A DNA stretch of 46,182 bases, taken from contig CAZGHI010000018.1 of assembly GCA_964525565.1 (NCBI GenBank), positions 1-46,182 of the forward strand, given 5' to 3'. The notes beneath the pieces were generated by a model. It did not search any database, was not told the DNA's origin, and worked only from the letters and a program-made list of their open reading frames with translations. Made by a program: the position numbers and the translations under genes. Below are positions 17,369 to 26,012 of this stretch, one piece after another. Position 1 is the stretch's first letter, and every line of letters starts with the position of its first letter. The DNA comes from OLB6 sp964525565. GTDB taxonomy: Bacteria > Bacteroidota > Ignavibacteria > Kapaibacteriales > Kapaibacteriaceae.

Positions 17369-18820
17369 ATGGTACGCGTACGTTTCGCCCCTTCTCCAAC
17401 TGGTTTCCTGCACATCGGTTCGCTCCGAACTGCACTCTACAACTACCTCTTTGCCCGCCATCATGGTGGCGTATGCATTTTGCGGGTAGAGGATACCGAC
17501 CGTACGCGTTTGGTTGACGGCGCCATCGAAGAACAGATTGCATCGCTCGAATGGGCCGGTGTGCAGTTCGACGAAGGGCCGCACAGGGGGGGGGATTTCG
17601 GTCCTTATGTTCAAAGCCAGCGTTTCGATCTGTACCGCCACTACGCTCATCAACTTATTGACAATGGAACGGCCTATTACGCCTTCGACACAGCCGAAGA
17701 ACTCGATGCCATGCGACAGCGGCAACAGAATGCAGGCATTGCCCCGAAGTACGATCGTTCCAGCATGCGGAATCAGTTTACACTGGGAGACAACGAAACA
17801 CAACGACTCCTGAACGAAGGGGCCGACCATGTGATACGGCTCTTTGTGCCCCTTCACGAAGAAGTCCGTTTTCACGATGAAGTACGCGGCGATATGGTTG
17901 TACATAGTAGAGAAGTTGACGACCAGATACTTCTAAAGAGCGACGGATTCCCTACCTATCATCTGGCAAATGTTGTTGACGACCACCTGATGCAGATAAC
18001 ACATGTGATTCGTGCTGAGGAGTGGCTACCATCCACTCCAAAGCATGTACTGCTGTACAGGGCATTTGGCTGGGATATGCCGGTTTTTGCACATGTTCCA
18101 CTGATGTTGGACGCACAGCGAAAAAAATTGAGCAAACGCTTTGGTGCCGTGATGGTGCAGGATTTTCGCGAGCAAGGATACTTTCCGCAAGCACTTGTAA
18201 ACTATGTTGCTCTCTGTGGATGGAATCCCGGTACCGAACAGGAAGTATTTAGTATGAACGAGCTGATCGCACAGTTTTCACTGGAACGTGTAAGTAAAAG
18301 TGGTGCAATCTTCGATTACCAAAAGCTACAATGGATGAACGGACAATATTTAGTCCAAGAAGATGTTGCAGAACTGACACAACAACTCCTCCCTGAGCTG
18401 AAGGCCCGCGAATACACATACATCCAGCCTGACTTTGTGGAAAAGGTTGTTGCTCTTCTCCGTCACCGTGTGCACTTCCTCCGCGACATAGCCGAGTTTG
18501 GCGATTACTTTTTTGGTGACCGGCTCACCAGCGTGACTCCTGAAACGTGGTCGGCTCTCATTCAGGATCAGAACATCCGGTCTGCTATTACTGCGTTAAC
18601 ACAGACAATCACAGATTCCGTTCTCACCAGCAACGATGCTTTCAAAGCAACAGTATCGGCTGCTGCTGAAAAATCAGGACTCACCATGGGCAAGCTGATG
18701 AAGCCCCTTCGCATTATTGTTACTCACAGAGAAGTTGGTGCTGAAATATTCGATACCTTCCAGCTCCTTGGCTCAGCTAGAGTGCTTGAGCGCCTCAATC
18801 TGTTCCTTTCAGAGGTATAA
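17369..18820 (+). CDS. gltX: Glutamyl-tRNA synthetase
   Basis: A 483-residue class I synthetase that charges tRNA(Glu). The ATP-binding HIGH motif is HIGS at residues 15-18 in RFAPSPTGFLHIGS, and the KMSKS motif is KLSKR at 253-257. VRVRFAPSPTG is the standard N-terminus, which fixes the start at 17369. A G9 run at 17586-17594 encodes Arg-Gly-Gly-Asp and is in frame, although a slip would be lethal if this is the only gltX copy. Whether the enzyme is discriminating or also charges tRNA(Gln) cannot be told. The stop is followed one base later by a lipoprotein gene. Confidence 0.96.
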   Translation: MVRVRFAPSPTGFLHIGSLRTALYNYLFARHHGGVCILRVEDTDRTRLVDGAIEEQIASLEWAGVQFDEGPHRGGDFGPYVQSQRFDLYRHYAHQLIDNGTAYYAFDTAEELDAMRQRQQNAGIAPKYDRSSMRNQFTLGDNETQRLLNEGADHVIRLFVPLHEEVRFHDEVRGDMVVHSREVDDQILLKSDGFPTYHLANVVDDHLMQITHVIRAEEWLPSTPKHVLLYRAFGWDMPVFAHVPLMLDAQRKKLSKRFGAVMVQDFREQGYFPQALVNYVALCGWNPGTEQEVFSMNELIAQFSLERVSKSGAIFDYQKLQWMNGQYLVQEDVAELTQQLLPELKAREYTYIQPDFVEKVVALLRHRVHFLRDIAEFGDYFFGDRLTSVTPETWSALIQDQNIRSAITALTQTITDSVLTSNDAFKATVSAAAEKSGLTMGKLMKPLRIIVTHREVGAEIFDTFQLLGSARVLERLNLFLSEV

Positions 18821-18821
18821 T

Positions 18822-19295
18822 ATGCACAAGAGCATTCTTGGAACTCTCCTTTTGGTAGTCTGCGCACTCATTGCCACCGGATGCAAAAGCACATATTCTG
18901 AAAGGGGCTATGCACCGTGTGTAAAGGAGAATCAACAGCAGTTACTGATTCGTTGGGGTACTCTCGATAACGTCACGCAAATGGAGGAGTACTATACACT
19001 TGATGCACGAGGAACAATACAGCGTTTTTCTGTAAAATCTGCCGACACTGCAAGGCGCTCCGTAGCAGAATTGCCACCGGACGGCTTCTGCAACACGGCA
19101 ACAGAAGTGCATCGAACATTTGTAAAAGTACAGGCCCTAAATAGTCCGGGAACCCGTGCCAGATATATCGAGTATGCCAACCCGGTAACAAGCGTATTTT
19201 TACGCGCCGTTTGGAACCCTGAACTCAATACGTTTCAAAGTCGCGACATGCGCAGTCTCTATGAAACACTTATGAGTCTGGTACCAAACAAATAA
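18822..19295 (+). CDS. Small lipoprotein of unknown function
   Basis: A 157-residue protein with a signal peptide MHKSILGTLLLVVCALI and lipobox ATGC. The ATG at 18822 lies one base after the gltX stop; a longer frame from 18717 only adds gltX antisense-like sequence. The mature part has no recognised domain: a charged N-terminal stretch, LLIRWGTLDNVTQMEEYYTLD near residue 45, and two further cysteines. It is likely anchored in the outer or inner membrane. It lies between gltX and a response-regulator gene 33 bases downstream, which gives no functional clue. Confidence 0.75.
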   Translation: MHKSILGTLLLVVCALIATGCKSTYSERGYAPCVKENQQQLLIRWGTLDNVTQMEEYYTLDARGTIQRFSVKSADTARRSVAELPPDGFCNTATEVHRTFVKVQALNSPGTRARYIEYANPVTSVFLRAVWNPELNTFQSRDMRSLYETLMSLVPNK

Positions 19296-19328
19296 TGGCA
19301 ACTACAAAGGCACTCTCTGCTTGTAACT

Positions 19329-20801
19329 ATGCACATTCTGATTGTTGACGATAACAGAGACTTCTGCAGTACCCTGGCCGATATTGTCACACAGCAAGGG
19401 TGGACGCCTGAGGTTCGCTTCAGCCCCGAGGCTGCGATTTCGGCATTGGAACAGAACAGTGCTAATGTGAGCCTGATGCTGCTGGACATTGAATTTGGCA
19501 GCGAGAGCAACCTTACCGGACTCGATGTGCTGGAGCACAGCATTCGCAAGTACCCTTCTGTTCCGGTGATCATGATCTCGGGGAAAGGCACCATCGAAAC
19601 GGCCGTTAAGGCAACAAAACTTGGCGCCATTAACTTTATTGACAAAAGCACACTCAGCAACGATCGCCTGATTTCCGTTCTCACAAGTGCCATGGAGCGA
19701 GTTTCCACCGACCGTTCAAACGAGGAGCTTCGGAAGGTAATGGAAGCACATGGCATTATCGGACGCAGCAGAGCGATGATGGACGTTGCAGACAAGGTGC
19801 TTCGCTACGGACGCACCGGACTCAACGTTTTAATCACCGGCGAAACAGGAACAGGCAAAAAACTCGTTGCTCAAGCTCTCCACGCCGTAAGCCGTCGGTC
19901 CAAACATCCATTTATCACTGTGGACATTCCAAACATTCCGCGTGACTTATTTCAAAGCGAATTGTTCGGACATTTAAAAGGGGCTTTCTCGGGCGCAATG
20001 GAGAACAAACGCGGCTTGTTTCATCAAGCACATAAAGGAACTCTGTTCTTTGATGAAATTGGCGATATGCCGATGAACCTGCAAGCGAATTTGCTGCTGC
20101 CATTAGAGCAGAAAGCTGTGCGGAGAGTTGGTTCCGTCGAAACAGAAGAGGTTGACATCCGCTTCGTGAGTGCTACTGACCGTGACCTTGTAGGCGCTAT
20201 GTCCGACGGACGCTTTCGCGACCAGTTGTACCATCGTTTGCGCGAATGCGAAATTTTTATACCATCGTTACGCGACCGGAAAGACGATATTCCACTGATC
20301 GTGGAGTATTACTTGCTGAAACACAACAAGGAAATGTCGGATCAGAAAACAGTTGCACCTGCTGCCCTTGATTATCTCACCGACTATCAGTGGCCAGGTA
20401 ACGTTCGCGAACTGGCAAGCGTACTGCGCGTAGCATTGCAAACACTTGCTACCGACCAGCTTGAAGTAAGCGACTTACACCGCATCCTGTCGCGTGCTCC
20501 ATCAGGAGCACAGATTCCCACAGCCGCTCCGGCATCAGTGGTGGTTAATGCTAATGGAAATGGTAACAGCCACTCCGAAGGAACAACTGCGCGAAAGCAA
20601 CAACCGGATGAAGTACTCTCCAGCGAACTTGGCCTCAAAGACGATCTAGCCCGTATGGATCAGCTTAAGGTTGAGAAAACATTGGAGAAAACCGGCGGCA
20701 ACGTGAGTAAAGCAGCGGCCATCCTTGGAGTTAGTCGCGAAACTCTGCACAACAAAATCCGCAAATATGGAATTGATGTGCAGACGTTTAGAGAACGCTA
20801 G
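19329..20801 (+). CDS. NtrC-family sigma-54-dependent response regulator
   Basis: A 490-residue regulator with three parts. The receiver domain (1-120) has D7/D8 and phospho-acceptor D53 in MLLDIEFG. The AAA+ domain (about 143-375) has Walker A GETGTGKK at 171-178, Walker B GTLFFDEIGDM at 238-248 and WPGNVRELA near 357. The C-terminal Fis-type helix-turn-helix (about 445-485) reads GGNVSKAAAILGVSRETLHNKI. The sigma-54 contact loop is GAFSGA (218-223) rather than the usual GAFTGA. A low-complexity Asn/Gly linker (about 400-420) precedes the DNA-binding domain. The partner kinase is not in the window and the targets are unknown. Confidence 0.92.
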   Translation: MHILIVDDNRDFCSTLADIVTQQGWTPEVRFSPEAAISALEQNSANVSLMLLDIEFGSESNLTGLDVLEHSIRKYPSVPVIMISGKGTIETAVKATKLGAINFIDKSTLSNDRLISVLTSAMERVSTDRSNEELRKVMEAHGIIGRSRAMMDVADKVLRYGRTGLNVLITGETGTGKKLVAQALHAVSRRSKHPFITVDIPNIPRDLFQSELFGHLKGAFSGAMENKRGLFHQAHKGTLFFDEIGDMPMNLQANLLLPLEQKAVRRVGSVETEEVDIRFVSATDRDLVGAMSDGRFRDQLYHRLRECEIFIPSLRDRKDDIPLIVEYYLLKHNKEMSDQKTVAPAALDYLTDYQWPGNVRELASVLRVALQTLATDQLEVSDLHRILSRAPSGAQIPTAAPASVVVNANGNGNSHSEGTTARKQQPDEVLSSELGLKDDLARMDQLKVEKTLEKTGGNVSKAAAILGVSRETLHNKIRKYGIDVQTFRER

Positions 20802-20913
20802 GCTGCATTACGCAATCACTACAAGGTTCGACTCGACGCACTACGCCTTCTACTTCGCAAAATATTCCAAAATTGCTGTTTACTGCAATGTAACATCTAC
20901 CTACTTACAGTGA

Positions 20914-20942
20914 TTGACCTAAAATACTTTGTTTGCTAAATT
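20914..20942 (+). promoter_or_regulatory. Sigma-70-like promoter feeding into the TGATG repeat
   Basis: TTGACC at 20914-20919, exactly 17 bases, then TAAATT at 20937-20942. This is a near-consensus housekeeping promoter. The expected start site (about 20948-20950) falls within the first copies of the tandem repeat, so the repeat would form the 5' leader of the secreted-protein gene downstream. Confidence 0.6.
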
Positions 20943-21021
20943 GATGTGATGTGATGTGATGTGATGTGATGTGATGTGATGTGATGTGATGTGATGTGAT
21001 GTGATGTGATGTGATGTGATG
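20942..21021 (+). repeat. Tandem pentanucleotide repeat, (TGATG) x16
   Basis: Eighty bases of perfect period five, unit TGATG, with no interruption. It starts at the last base of the promoter -10 element and ends just before the coding region of the next gene. Each unit holds an overlapping stop and start (TGA/ATG). In every frame the repeat contains one TGA per 15 bases, so it cannot be read through. Copy number is expected to vary by slipped-strand pairing and would change leader length and the number of decoy start codons. Confidence 0.97.
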
Positions 21022-21069
21022 GTGAAAGTCACTATTCCAGCGGAACACGCAATCGCACGGAGAAATCAT

Positions 21070-21972
21070 ATGGTGTATTTACCGGAGTCAATGGTGACAA
21101 GGATGACGCTAACCTTGTGTTTCGTCATTGGCACACTCATCCTTCCGAATGAAATGCTTGCTTTGGCGAAAGCCCCAATATTTACTGAGGTCAGCCCAGG
21201 AGGCAATTGCCCGAATGGCGCTTGGAGTGTAGTGGAAGACACGGATGGTGACGGTTGTCACGACCATGTTCAGGGGCGCAATAGTGCCGGAGAAGTTGTT
21301 GATGCATCATATTCCGATGCCGATTGCATGTTGGTTCCGCATCACATGGGTCCGTTCACGGGCGTTGTTTCGGGCGGATCATTTACGAATGCTTCATCAT
21401 ATTGGCAGATATCACTCTATAATGGTGGAATTGTTCGCGGCTACATGCGTAAGGTCAACGGTATCGTGTCAACGGAATGGGTTCAGTCATTGATGAATGG
21501 AAACACGCCGGACAATCCAACCACAGCCAAGGAATATCTGGAGCACAACCCAACCCAAACGAGTATTGATGAAAATGGTGTAGCTCGGTCAAGTGTAAAT
21601 GGCTCGATGTCGGTTTCTCATTCCCCCGGCAACACAATCGCACACGATGAGTTGGTGCGTGTTCATAACGAGATGACGTCACGCTTGATGAATACTTCCA
21701 TCGATGCCAATGTTTCCATTTCCGTAACCGCCAAGGGCACGGTTCTGGGAGCGCCCACTTCTTTCGATGTTGTTACCTCGGTCTCTGCTCCTGCAACCGT
21801 TGAACTAATAAACCTAACAACCTCTGAGAGGAAGTACATAAAAACCGAAAATCTTGTGGTCGGTGCTCAAACTATTCCATTCGATGCAGGTATGTTGGCA
21901 TCCGGCGCATACGTGATCGTTGTTCGACAGGGCACCGGTTTGGCAACTGCGAACTTTACAATCGTCCGGTAA
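21070..21972 (+). CDS. Secreted protein with T9SS sorting domain, downstream of the TGATG repeat
   Basis: About 300 residues from the ATG at 21070, which has GGAG seven bases upstream. Starts at 21016-21019 within the repeat and at 21091 are alternatives; the signal sequence itself begins near 21091 (MVTRMTLTLCFVIGTLIL). The mature N-terminus has a short Cys/Asp segment (EDTDGDGCHDH) like a calcium-binding loop. The last 70 or so residues (VELINLTTSERKYI to SGAYVIVVRQGTG, strands ending in IVR) have the form of a type A T9SS sorting domain. Probably exported by Sec, then moved to the surface by T9SS. The promoter-plus-repeat leader suggests variable expression. The central domain is not recognised. 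Confidence 0.7.
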   Translation: MVYLPESMVTRMTLTLCFVIGTLILPNEMLALAKAPIFTEVSPGGNCPNGAWSVVEDTDGDGCHDHVQGRNSAGEVVDASYSDADCMLVPHHMGPFTGVVSGGSFTNASSYWQISLYNGGIVRGYMRKVNGIVSTEWVQSLMNGNTPDNPTTAKEYLEHNPTQTSIDENGVARSSVNGSMSVSHSPGNTIAHDELVRVHNEMTSRLMNTSIDANVSISVTAKGTVLGAPTSFDVVTSVSAPATVELINLTTSERKYIKTENLVVGAQTIPFDAGMLASGAYVIVVRQGTGLATANFTIVR

Positions 21973-22014
21973 CCGGGTCACCAGGCAACACCACAAAATA
22001 TTTCAATTTGATTC

Positions 22015-22039
22015 GGGCGGGGTATCACTCCGCCCTTTT
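22015..22039 (+). terminator. Rho-independent terminator
   Basis: Stem GGGCGGGG (22015-22022) pairs with CTCCGCCC (22028-22035) with a five-base loop, followed by TTTT at 22036 and further T runs. It lies 43 bases after the stop of the secreted-protein gene and is well formed. It also shows that an ATG at 22008 is not the start of the next gene. Confidence 0.8.
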
Positions 22040-22112
22040 GCATTTTTCGGCGGATTTGCAAAATGCCGCTACAATCGGGCTGGATGAAATCGGTGCCACA
22101 GTGACGCAGGTG

Positions 22113-22148
22113 CCGTGTAGGGGGGAGTTAAAACTCCCCCCTACACGG
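22113..22148 (+). terminator. Perfect 17-bp inverted repeat with a two-base loop
   Basis: The left arm CCGTGTAGGGGGGAGTT (22113-22129) is an exact reverse complement of the right arm at 22132-22148, separated by AA. It is followed by TCTTTTCT. It could act as a second terminator, an attenuator for the Cys-rich protein gene, or be a small mobile palindromic repeat. No second copy is seen in the window. Confidence 0.5.
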
Positions 22149-22178
22149 TCTTTTCTCTGTAACCGACTTCTTTCTGCT

Positions 22179-22679
22179 GTGTTATATCTCGGTATGCACG
22201 TTACTGCTTCGGCTCAATGTCCAACAGGGTGGACGGCTGCTAGTGTGAATGTTACCATGTGTATTCCACCGCAGAACGTAACGGTGTATTATTGTTGGAG
22301 GAACAACTACACCGATGCTGATGGAACGTTTGTGCATTGTGGAGTTGAGATTACGAAGGTCTGCCCACCATGTCCTTCTACCAGTAATGATGATATGTTG
22401 GATGACATTATGAATCAAATCCTGGTAAACAATCCAATGGGATTGAATGCGCCGCCGTGTGTACATGGTCTGCCAAAATATCGCTGGGCAATAGCAAAGC
22501 CACTGTGCACCCAAAGAGACATAGACGGTTGCATCATTCGCTGTGGAGACCATCGTCTTTGCACTAGGCACTATGATGTGTGCATAGATGGTAGCGGAAC
22601 CCCTCAAGTAACTCACGTCACAGACAAGACCGATCCTGGCAACTGCTCCGGCGGCTGCAATGCTGGAAGTTGCCCTTAA
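22179..22679 (+). CDS. Cys-rich secreted protein of unknown function
   Basis: About 166 residues. The frame is open from 22008, but that part encodes a terminator and a palindrome, so the start must lie further on; GTG at 22179 or ATG at 22197 are the only candidates close to the cleavage region (GMHVTASAQ). The signal peptide is therefore short or partly missing. The mature protein starts CPTGWTAASVNVTMC and contains about 18 cysteines, including CPPCP and a C-terminal CSGGCNAGSC. This argues for a disulfide-rich extracellular protein. No family is recognised and no T9SS domain is seen. It overlaps no real gene; the next ATG is 34 bases downstream. Confidence 0.55.
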   Translation: MLYLGMHVTASAQCPTGWTAASVNVTMCIPPQNVTVYYCWRNNYTDADGTFVHCGVEITKVCPPCPSTSNDDMLDDIMNQILVNNPMGLNAPPCVHGLPKYRWAIAKPLCTQRDIDGCIIRCGDHRLCTRHYDVCIDGSGTPQVTHVTDKTDPGNCSGGCNAGSCP

Positions 22680-22713
22680 GGCATTCCATCAAGAGTATCA
22701 ACATATAGTAAAA

Positions 22714-25218
22714 ATGAAAATCCTACGCTGCTTATTTGTCGCTACAATCGTAACACTTGTAATGTTCGTTCCACGGGTTCAGGCTCAATGGCAACGCATG
22801 GGTGGCGTAGGAATACTATTGACTGAAAGTGGTCGAGCTGCTGTGAATCGTTTCGGCAACGGTTTGGTTGTTGCCGAAAAAATCGGAACACAGGTACTGA
22901 GCTATAGTGAAGTGTCAGATCTGTGGAGTTATAGCAGTGGGCTTCCAATTGAGATTCATCAGCGGGCTGTAACTCCTAACCATTTCAAGGTTAGTTCAGA
23001 TGGTACAGTATATCTTGGCTATTATTTCACAGTTGGCCATGCGGGCACGCAACGAATAACGCGTTGGTTTCGAAGCACTGACTCGATCTCAAGTTGGGAG
23101 GAAGTTCAGCGACAGGGTCAGTACTTTGACTTTTCCTACCCCTTTTTCATCACGAACAACGGCATCATAGTAGGTATAGAGCAGCCTACAGCCGGTGATA
23201 CGAGTAGTGGTTCCAAACTCTACTTTTCAACCGATCAAGGATCAAGTTGGATTGACTATTTACTGCCAACGAAATATGTGTCGGATGTTCGTTATGCCGC
23301 CAGTGGTATCATCGAAGCTAATCTCTACCCCATTGGTTTCCACCGCAGTACAGACCTCGGTCTAAGTTGGACTCGAATTGATAGTGCAACAATTCCTCAA
23401 AACTTATATTATGCTGGTTCAGAAATATGGTATGGCCGCACAGAACGGACTAATGGCTCCCAGCTTTATCGGAGTCTGGATTCAGGTAGTTCGTTTGAAC
23501 CAATAAACATTGACGATGGAACTGGCAATTCTTCACCAGCCGAGGCTCAATATGTCCGGGCTTGTTCTGGAGGGACCTTGGTAGTCGGCGTCAATCGGAA
23601 TCCAACGTACGACTTCTATCTGTCTTCAGATACAGGCGCTACATTTCAGAAATTGCCTCCTGAAGTAAATACACATGCACAGGGAGTCTATCTGCACAAT
23701 CCGGCAAGACTTACTGTCCAAAGACTGGAAAACGATTTTCGAACGGAGACATTCTTGCATTCACATGATACCGGAAGAACGTGGTACTCACTTGCATCTT
23801 TCGTTGCTAAAACCATAGTAGTCGCAGCAACTACAGAGAGGTATCTGTATGTTTTTACTACATCAGGCTTGGTTCATCAGATTGATTGTGTGAGCGGTAG
23901 CAAGCGCATACTGTCGAATCAGATTCCACATGCACTCTTTTCAACTCTATTTGACTACAAGAGTGGTGTGGATGATGTTATGATTGCTGGAACAGGTATT
24001 AAGGGGATTCTATGCAGCTCTACTGATGGAGGTGCTACATTCAATCCTATCACGGATAATTACGCTGGAGTTGTCCGCCACTTCGATGGAAAAGGATTCA
24101 CGTATTCACTGGCAGTTCCTGAATCTGAATCGGTATTAGTGTCCGGTTCCAGCATGAACACATTTACAACCGATCATAGAAATACTGATGGTGTTTTTGT
24201 GCTACCAGATATGATGTATTCTAGCGGCAGTAACTTACTGCACGGAACCTACTATATCAACTTTAGAAATATCGTGGATACAGCCTGGAGCGTAGTCCAA
24301 AACGATACTGGTCGGTCTGCTACCTTTGGCGAACTCCAAGCCGTTATTCCCCTTTCCAACGGAACCAATGCCCTTTTCCTTTCTGCCACGCAAAAAGCCG
24401 CACGAACGGGTCAGCCCGGTGACACGTCGGTTATTACCCTTGCCGGCCTTCTGCTGCACAACCCCGAAACCAACACCACAACACAACCCCTGGTTCCCCC
24501 CTTCCATAACCAACAATGGATCTATGATGTGCTTCCATTAGGGGGCGATAGCGTGCTGGTGGCCATTGGTTCAAACATCCAATTCGATGGTTTGCCTACG
24601 CCCAGCCTTAGCTCCGGTACGTTGTGGAAAGGCTCCCTGCAAACACTGGAGTTCCGCGAGGTGTTTAACGGACGCACCGATGCCGGAAATGCCTACAACT
24701 ACGGATGGCAGTTTGCTAAAGACAGCGCCGGACGCATCTACGCTTCGGCCTCCAGTGGTGGCATTGTGTGGTCGCGTGATAACGGCGAAACATGGCAAGA
24801 CTTTGACTACGAGAATGTAAAATCGTGGACAATCCGCGACATCTGCATCCACAAGGGAATGCTCTTTGCTTCTACCACAGAAGGGCTGTTCCGTCGAGAA
24901 CTACCTACCAGCGTAGATGTGCATGATCAAGATGACGTGTTCCTTGTTCAGGTGTCACGCAGACCCAACCCTGCACAAAACAACGTCCGCCTGGAGTTCC
25001 GTGGCCTGGACGTACTCCGCTCTGTTCCATGGTCGGTGACGGTAGTAGATGTGCTTGGCAGACCCATGGCCGAGCTAACACCTGCACTCCGACAACAAAC
25101 CGGATCCGGCACCTACCAATACGACCTTGATGTTTCCGGTTGGCCAACCGGTGTGTATGTGATTGGTGTGCAGGCAGCCCAGTATTCTCGATCGTTTGTT
25201 GTAGCCGTGGCGCGGTAG
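22714..25218 (+). CDS. Large secreted BNR/Asp-box beta-propeller protein with T9SS sorting domain
   Basis: An 834-residue protein starting at 22714 with a signal peptide MKILRCLFVATIVTLVMFV ending near VQAQ. At least seven Asp-box motifs (S/T-x-D-x-G-x-T/S-W/F) are spread over it: YFSTDQGSSW, HRSTDLGLSW, YRSLDSGSSF, LSSDTGATF, SHDTGRTW, SSTDGGATF and WSRDNGETW. They point to a beta-propeller of the sialidase/photosystem-assembly type without visible catalytic residues. The last 90 residues (RRPNPAQNNVRLEF, VVDVLGRPM, WPTGVYVIGV) are a clear type A T9SS sorting domain with the NPxxxxxxLxF start. It is likely a surface or released binding protein. The sequence after about 24300 is markedly richer in C than the first part, a possible sign of recombination. 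Confidence 0.82.
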   Translation: MKILRCLFVATIVTLVMFVPRVQAQWQRMGGVGILLTESGRAAVNRFGNGLVVAEKIGTQVLSYSEVSDLWSYSSGLPIEIHQRAVTPNHFKVSSDGTVYLGYYFTVGHAGTQRITRWFRSTDSISSWEEVQRQGQYFDFSYPFFITNNGIIVGIEQPTAGDTSSGSKLYFSTDQGSSWIDYLLPTKYVSDVRYAASGIIEANLYPIGFHRSTDLGLSWTRIDSATIPQNLYYAGSEIWYGRTERTNGSQLYRSLDSGSSFEPINIDDGTGNSSPAEAQYVRACSGGTLVVGVNRNPTYDFYLSSDTGATFQKLPPEVNTHAQGVYLHNPARLTVQRLENDFRTETFLHSHDTGRTWYSLASFVAKTIVVAATTERYLYVFTTSGLVHQIDCVSGSKRILSNQIPHALFSTLFDYKSGVDDVMIAGTGIKGILCSSTDGGATFNPITDNYAGVVRHFDGKGFTYSLAVPESESVLVSGSSMNTFTTDHRNTDGVFVLPDMMYSSGSNLLHGTYYINFRNIVDTAWSVVQNDTGRSATFGELQAVIPLSNGTNALFLSATQKAARTGQPGDTSVITLAGLLLHNPETNTTTQPLVPPFHNQQWIYDVLPLGGDSVLVAIGSNIQFDGLPTPSLSSGTLWKGSLQTLEFREVFNGRTDAGNAYNYGWQFAKDSAGRIYASASSGGIVWSRDNGETWQDFDYENVKSWTIRDICIHKGMLFASTTEGLFRRELPTSVDVHDQDDVFLVQVSRRPNPAQNNVRLEFRGLDVLRSVPWSVTVVDVLGRPMAELTPALRQQTGSGTYQYDLDVSGWPTGVYVIGVQAAQYSRSFVVAVAR

Positions 25219-25225
25219 GGGCGGA

Positions 25226-26005
25226 CTACCTGCGTAGTACTTCAACAATCCTACGCATAACGTTTGCATACTTAACGTTGTGAACGCGGATGATTTGAAC
25301 TGCACCAGTCGTGGCGAGTGTATGCACGATCATTGTCGCCAGGTCCCGCTCCATTGTATCCGAAACACCGGCTACATCAGCAAGAAATCGTTTGCGACTA
25401 AGGCCAATCACAATAGGAGCCACGGAGGAAAATGTTCGGATGTTTTGCAGAATGTCGAGATTGTGTTCCGTGGATTTTCCGAAGCCGATGCCAGGATCTA
25501 TGTACACCGGTGATTGTACTGTACCGAGCGCAGCCAATCGTTCTTGAAAAAAATCTTTGATATCGGTGACAACGTTGGTGTAGGCAGGATTCGATTGCAT
25601 CGTTTGCGGCTGACCCTGCATGTGCATGAGAATGTACGGGACGTTGCGTGTTCGCACGAGATCGAACATGGCTGAATCTAAACGGCCGGCACCAACATCG
25701 TTGATAATGTTTGCACCGGCATCCAGAGCCTCTTCTGCCACGGCAGCTTTGTAAGTATCAACAGATATCGTAATTGATGAATTACGTCTTCGGATTCCTT
25801 CGATAACGGGTAGTACGCGACGCTTCTCTTCCCCGAGAGGTAGCGGAATCGCCCCCGGACGTGTGCTCTCGCCCCCTACATCAATGATATCGGCCCCTTG
25901 ATCAATAAGCCGAAGAGCGTGTTCGGTTGCTGCGTGAACATCTGCGAATTGTCCGCCATCCGAGAATGAATCCGGAGTAACGTTCACAATTCCCATGATT
26001 TGCAT
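25226..26005 (-). CDS. folP: Dihydropteroate synthase
   Basis: A 259-residue enzyme that joins 6-hydroxymethyl-dihydropterin pyrophosphate (product of FolK) to para-aminobenzoate. Signatures: MGIVNVTPDSFSDGG at residues 4-18 (loop 1), DVGGESTRPGA near 42-52, INDVGAG near 100, and DPGIGFGKS near 170, ending in RVHNV (the conserved RxHD-type segment, here RVHN). Length is standard. It is separated by seven bases from dapA upstream, so it is part of the minus-strand operon, and it converges on the propeller gene with a gap of seven bases. Confidence 0.94.
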   Translation of the reverse strand: MQIMGIVNVTPDSFSDGGQFADVHAATEHALRLIDQGADIIDVGGESTRPGAIPLPLGEEKRRVLPVIEGIRRRNSSITISVDTYKAAVAEEALDAGANIINDVGAGRLDSAMFDLVRTRNVPYILMHMQGQPQTMQSNPAYTNVVTDIKDFFQERLAALGTVQSPVYIDPGIGFGKSTEHNLDILQNIRTFSSVAPIVIGLSRKRFLADVAGVSDTMERDLATMIVHTLATTGAVQIIRVHNVKYANVMRRIVEVLRR

Positions 26006-26012
26006 AACCAGT

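Noticed and set aside
20942..21021. Repeat array as a possible CRISPR
   Set aside because: Units are five bases with no spacers; it is a simple tandem repeat.
22008..22178. ATG at 22008 as the start of the Cys-rich protein
   Set aside because: The first codons encode the terminator stem of the previous gene, and the frame then crosses a perfect palindrome.
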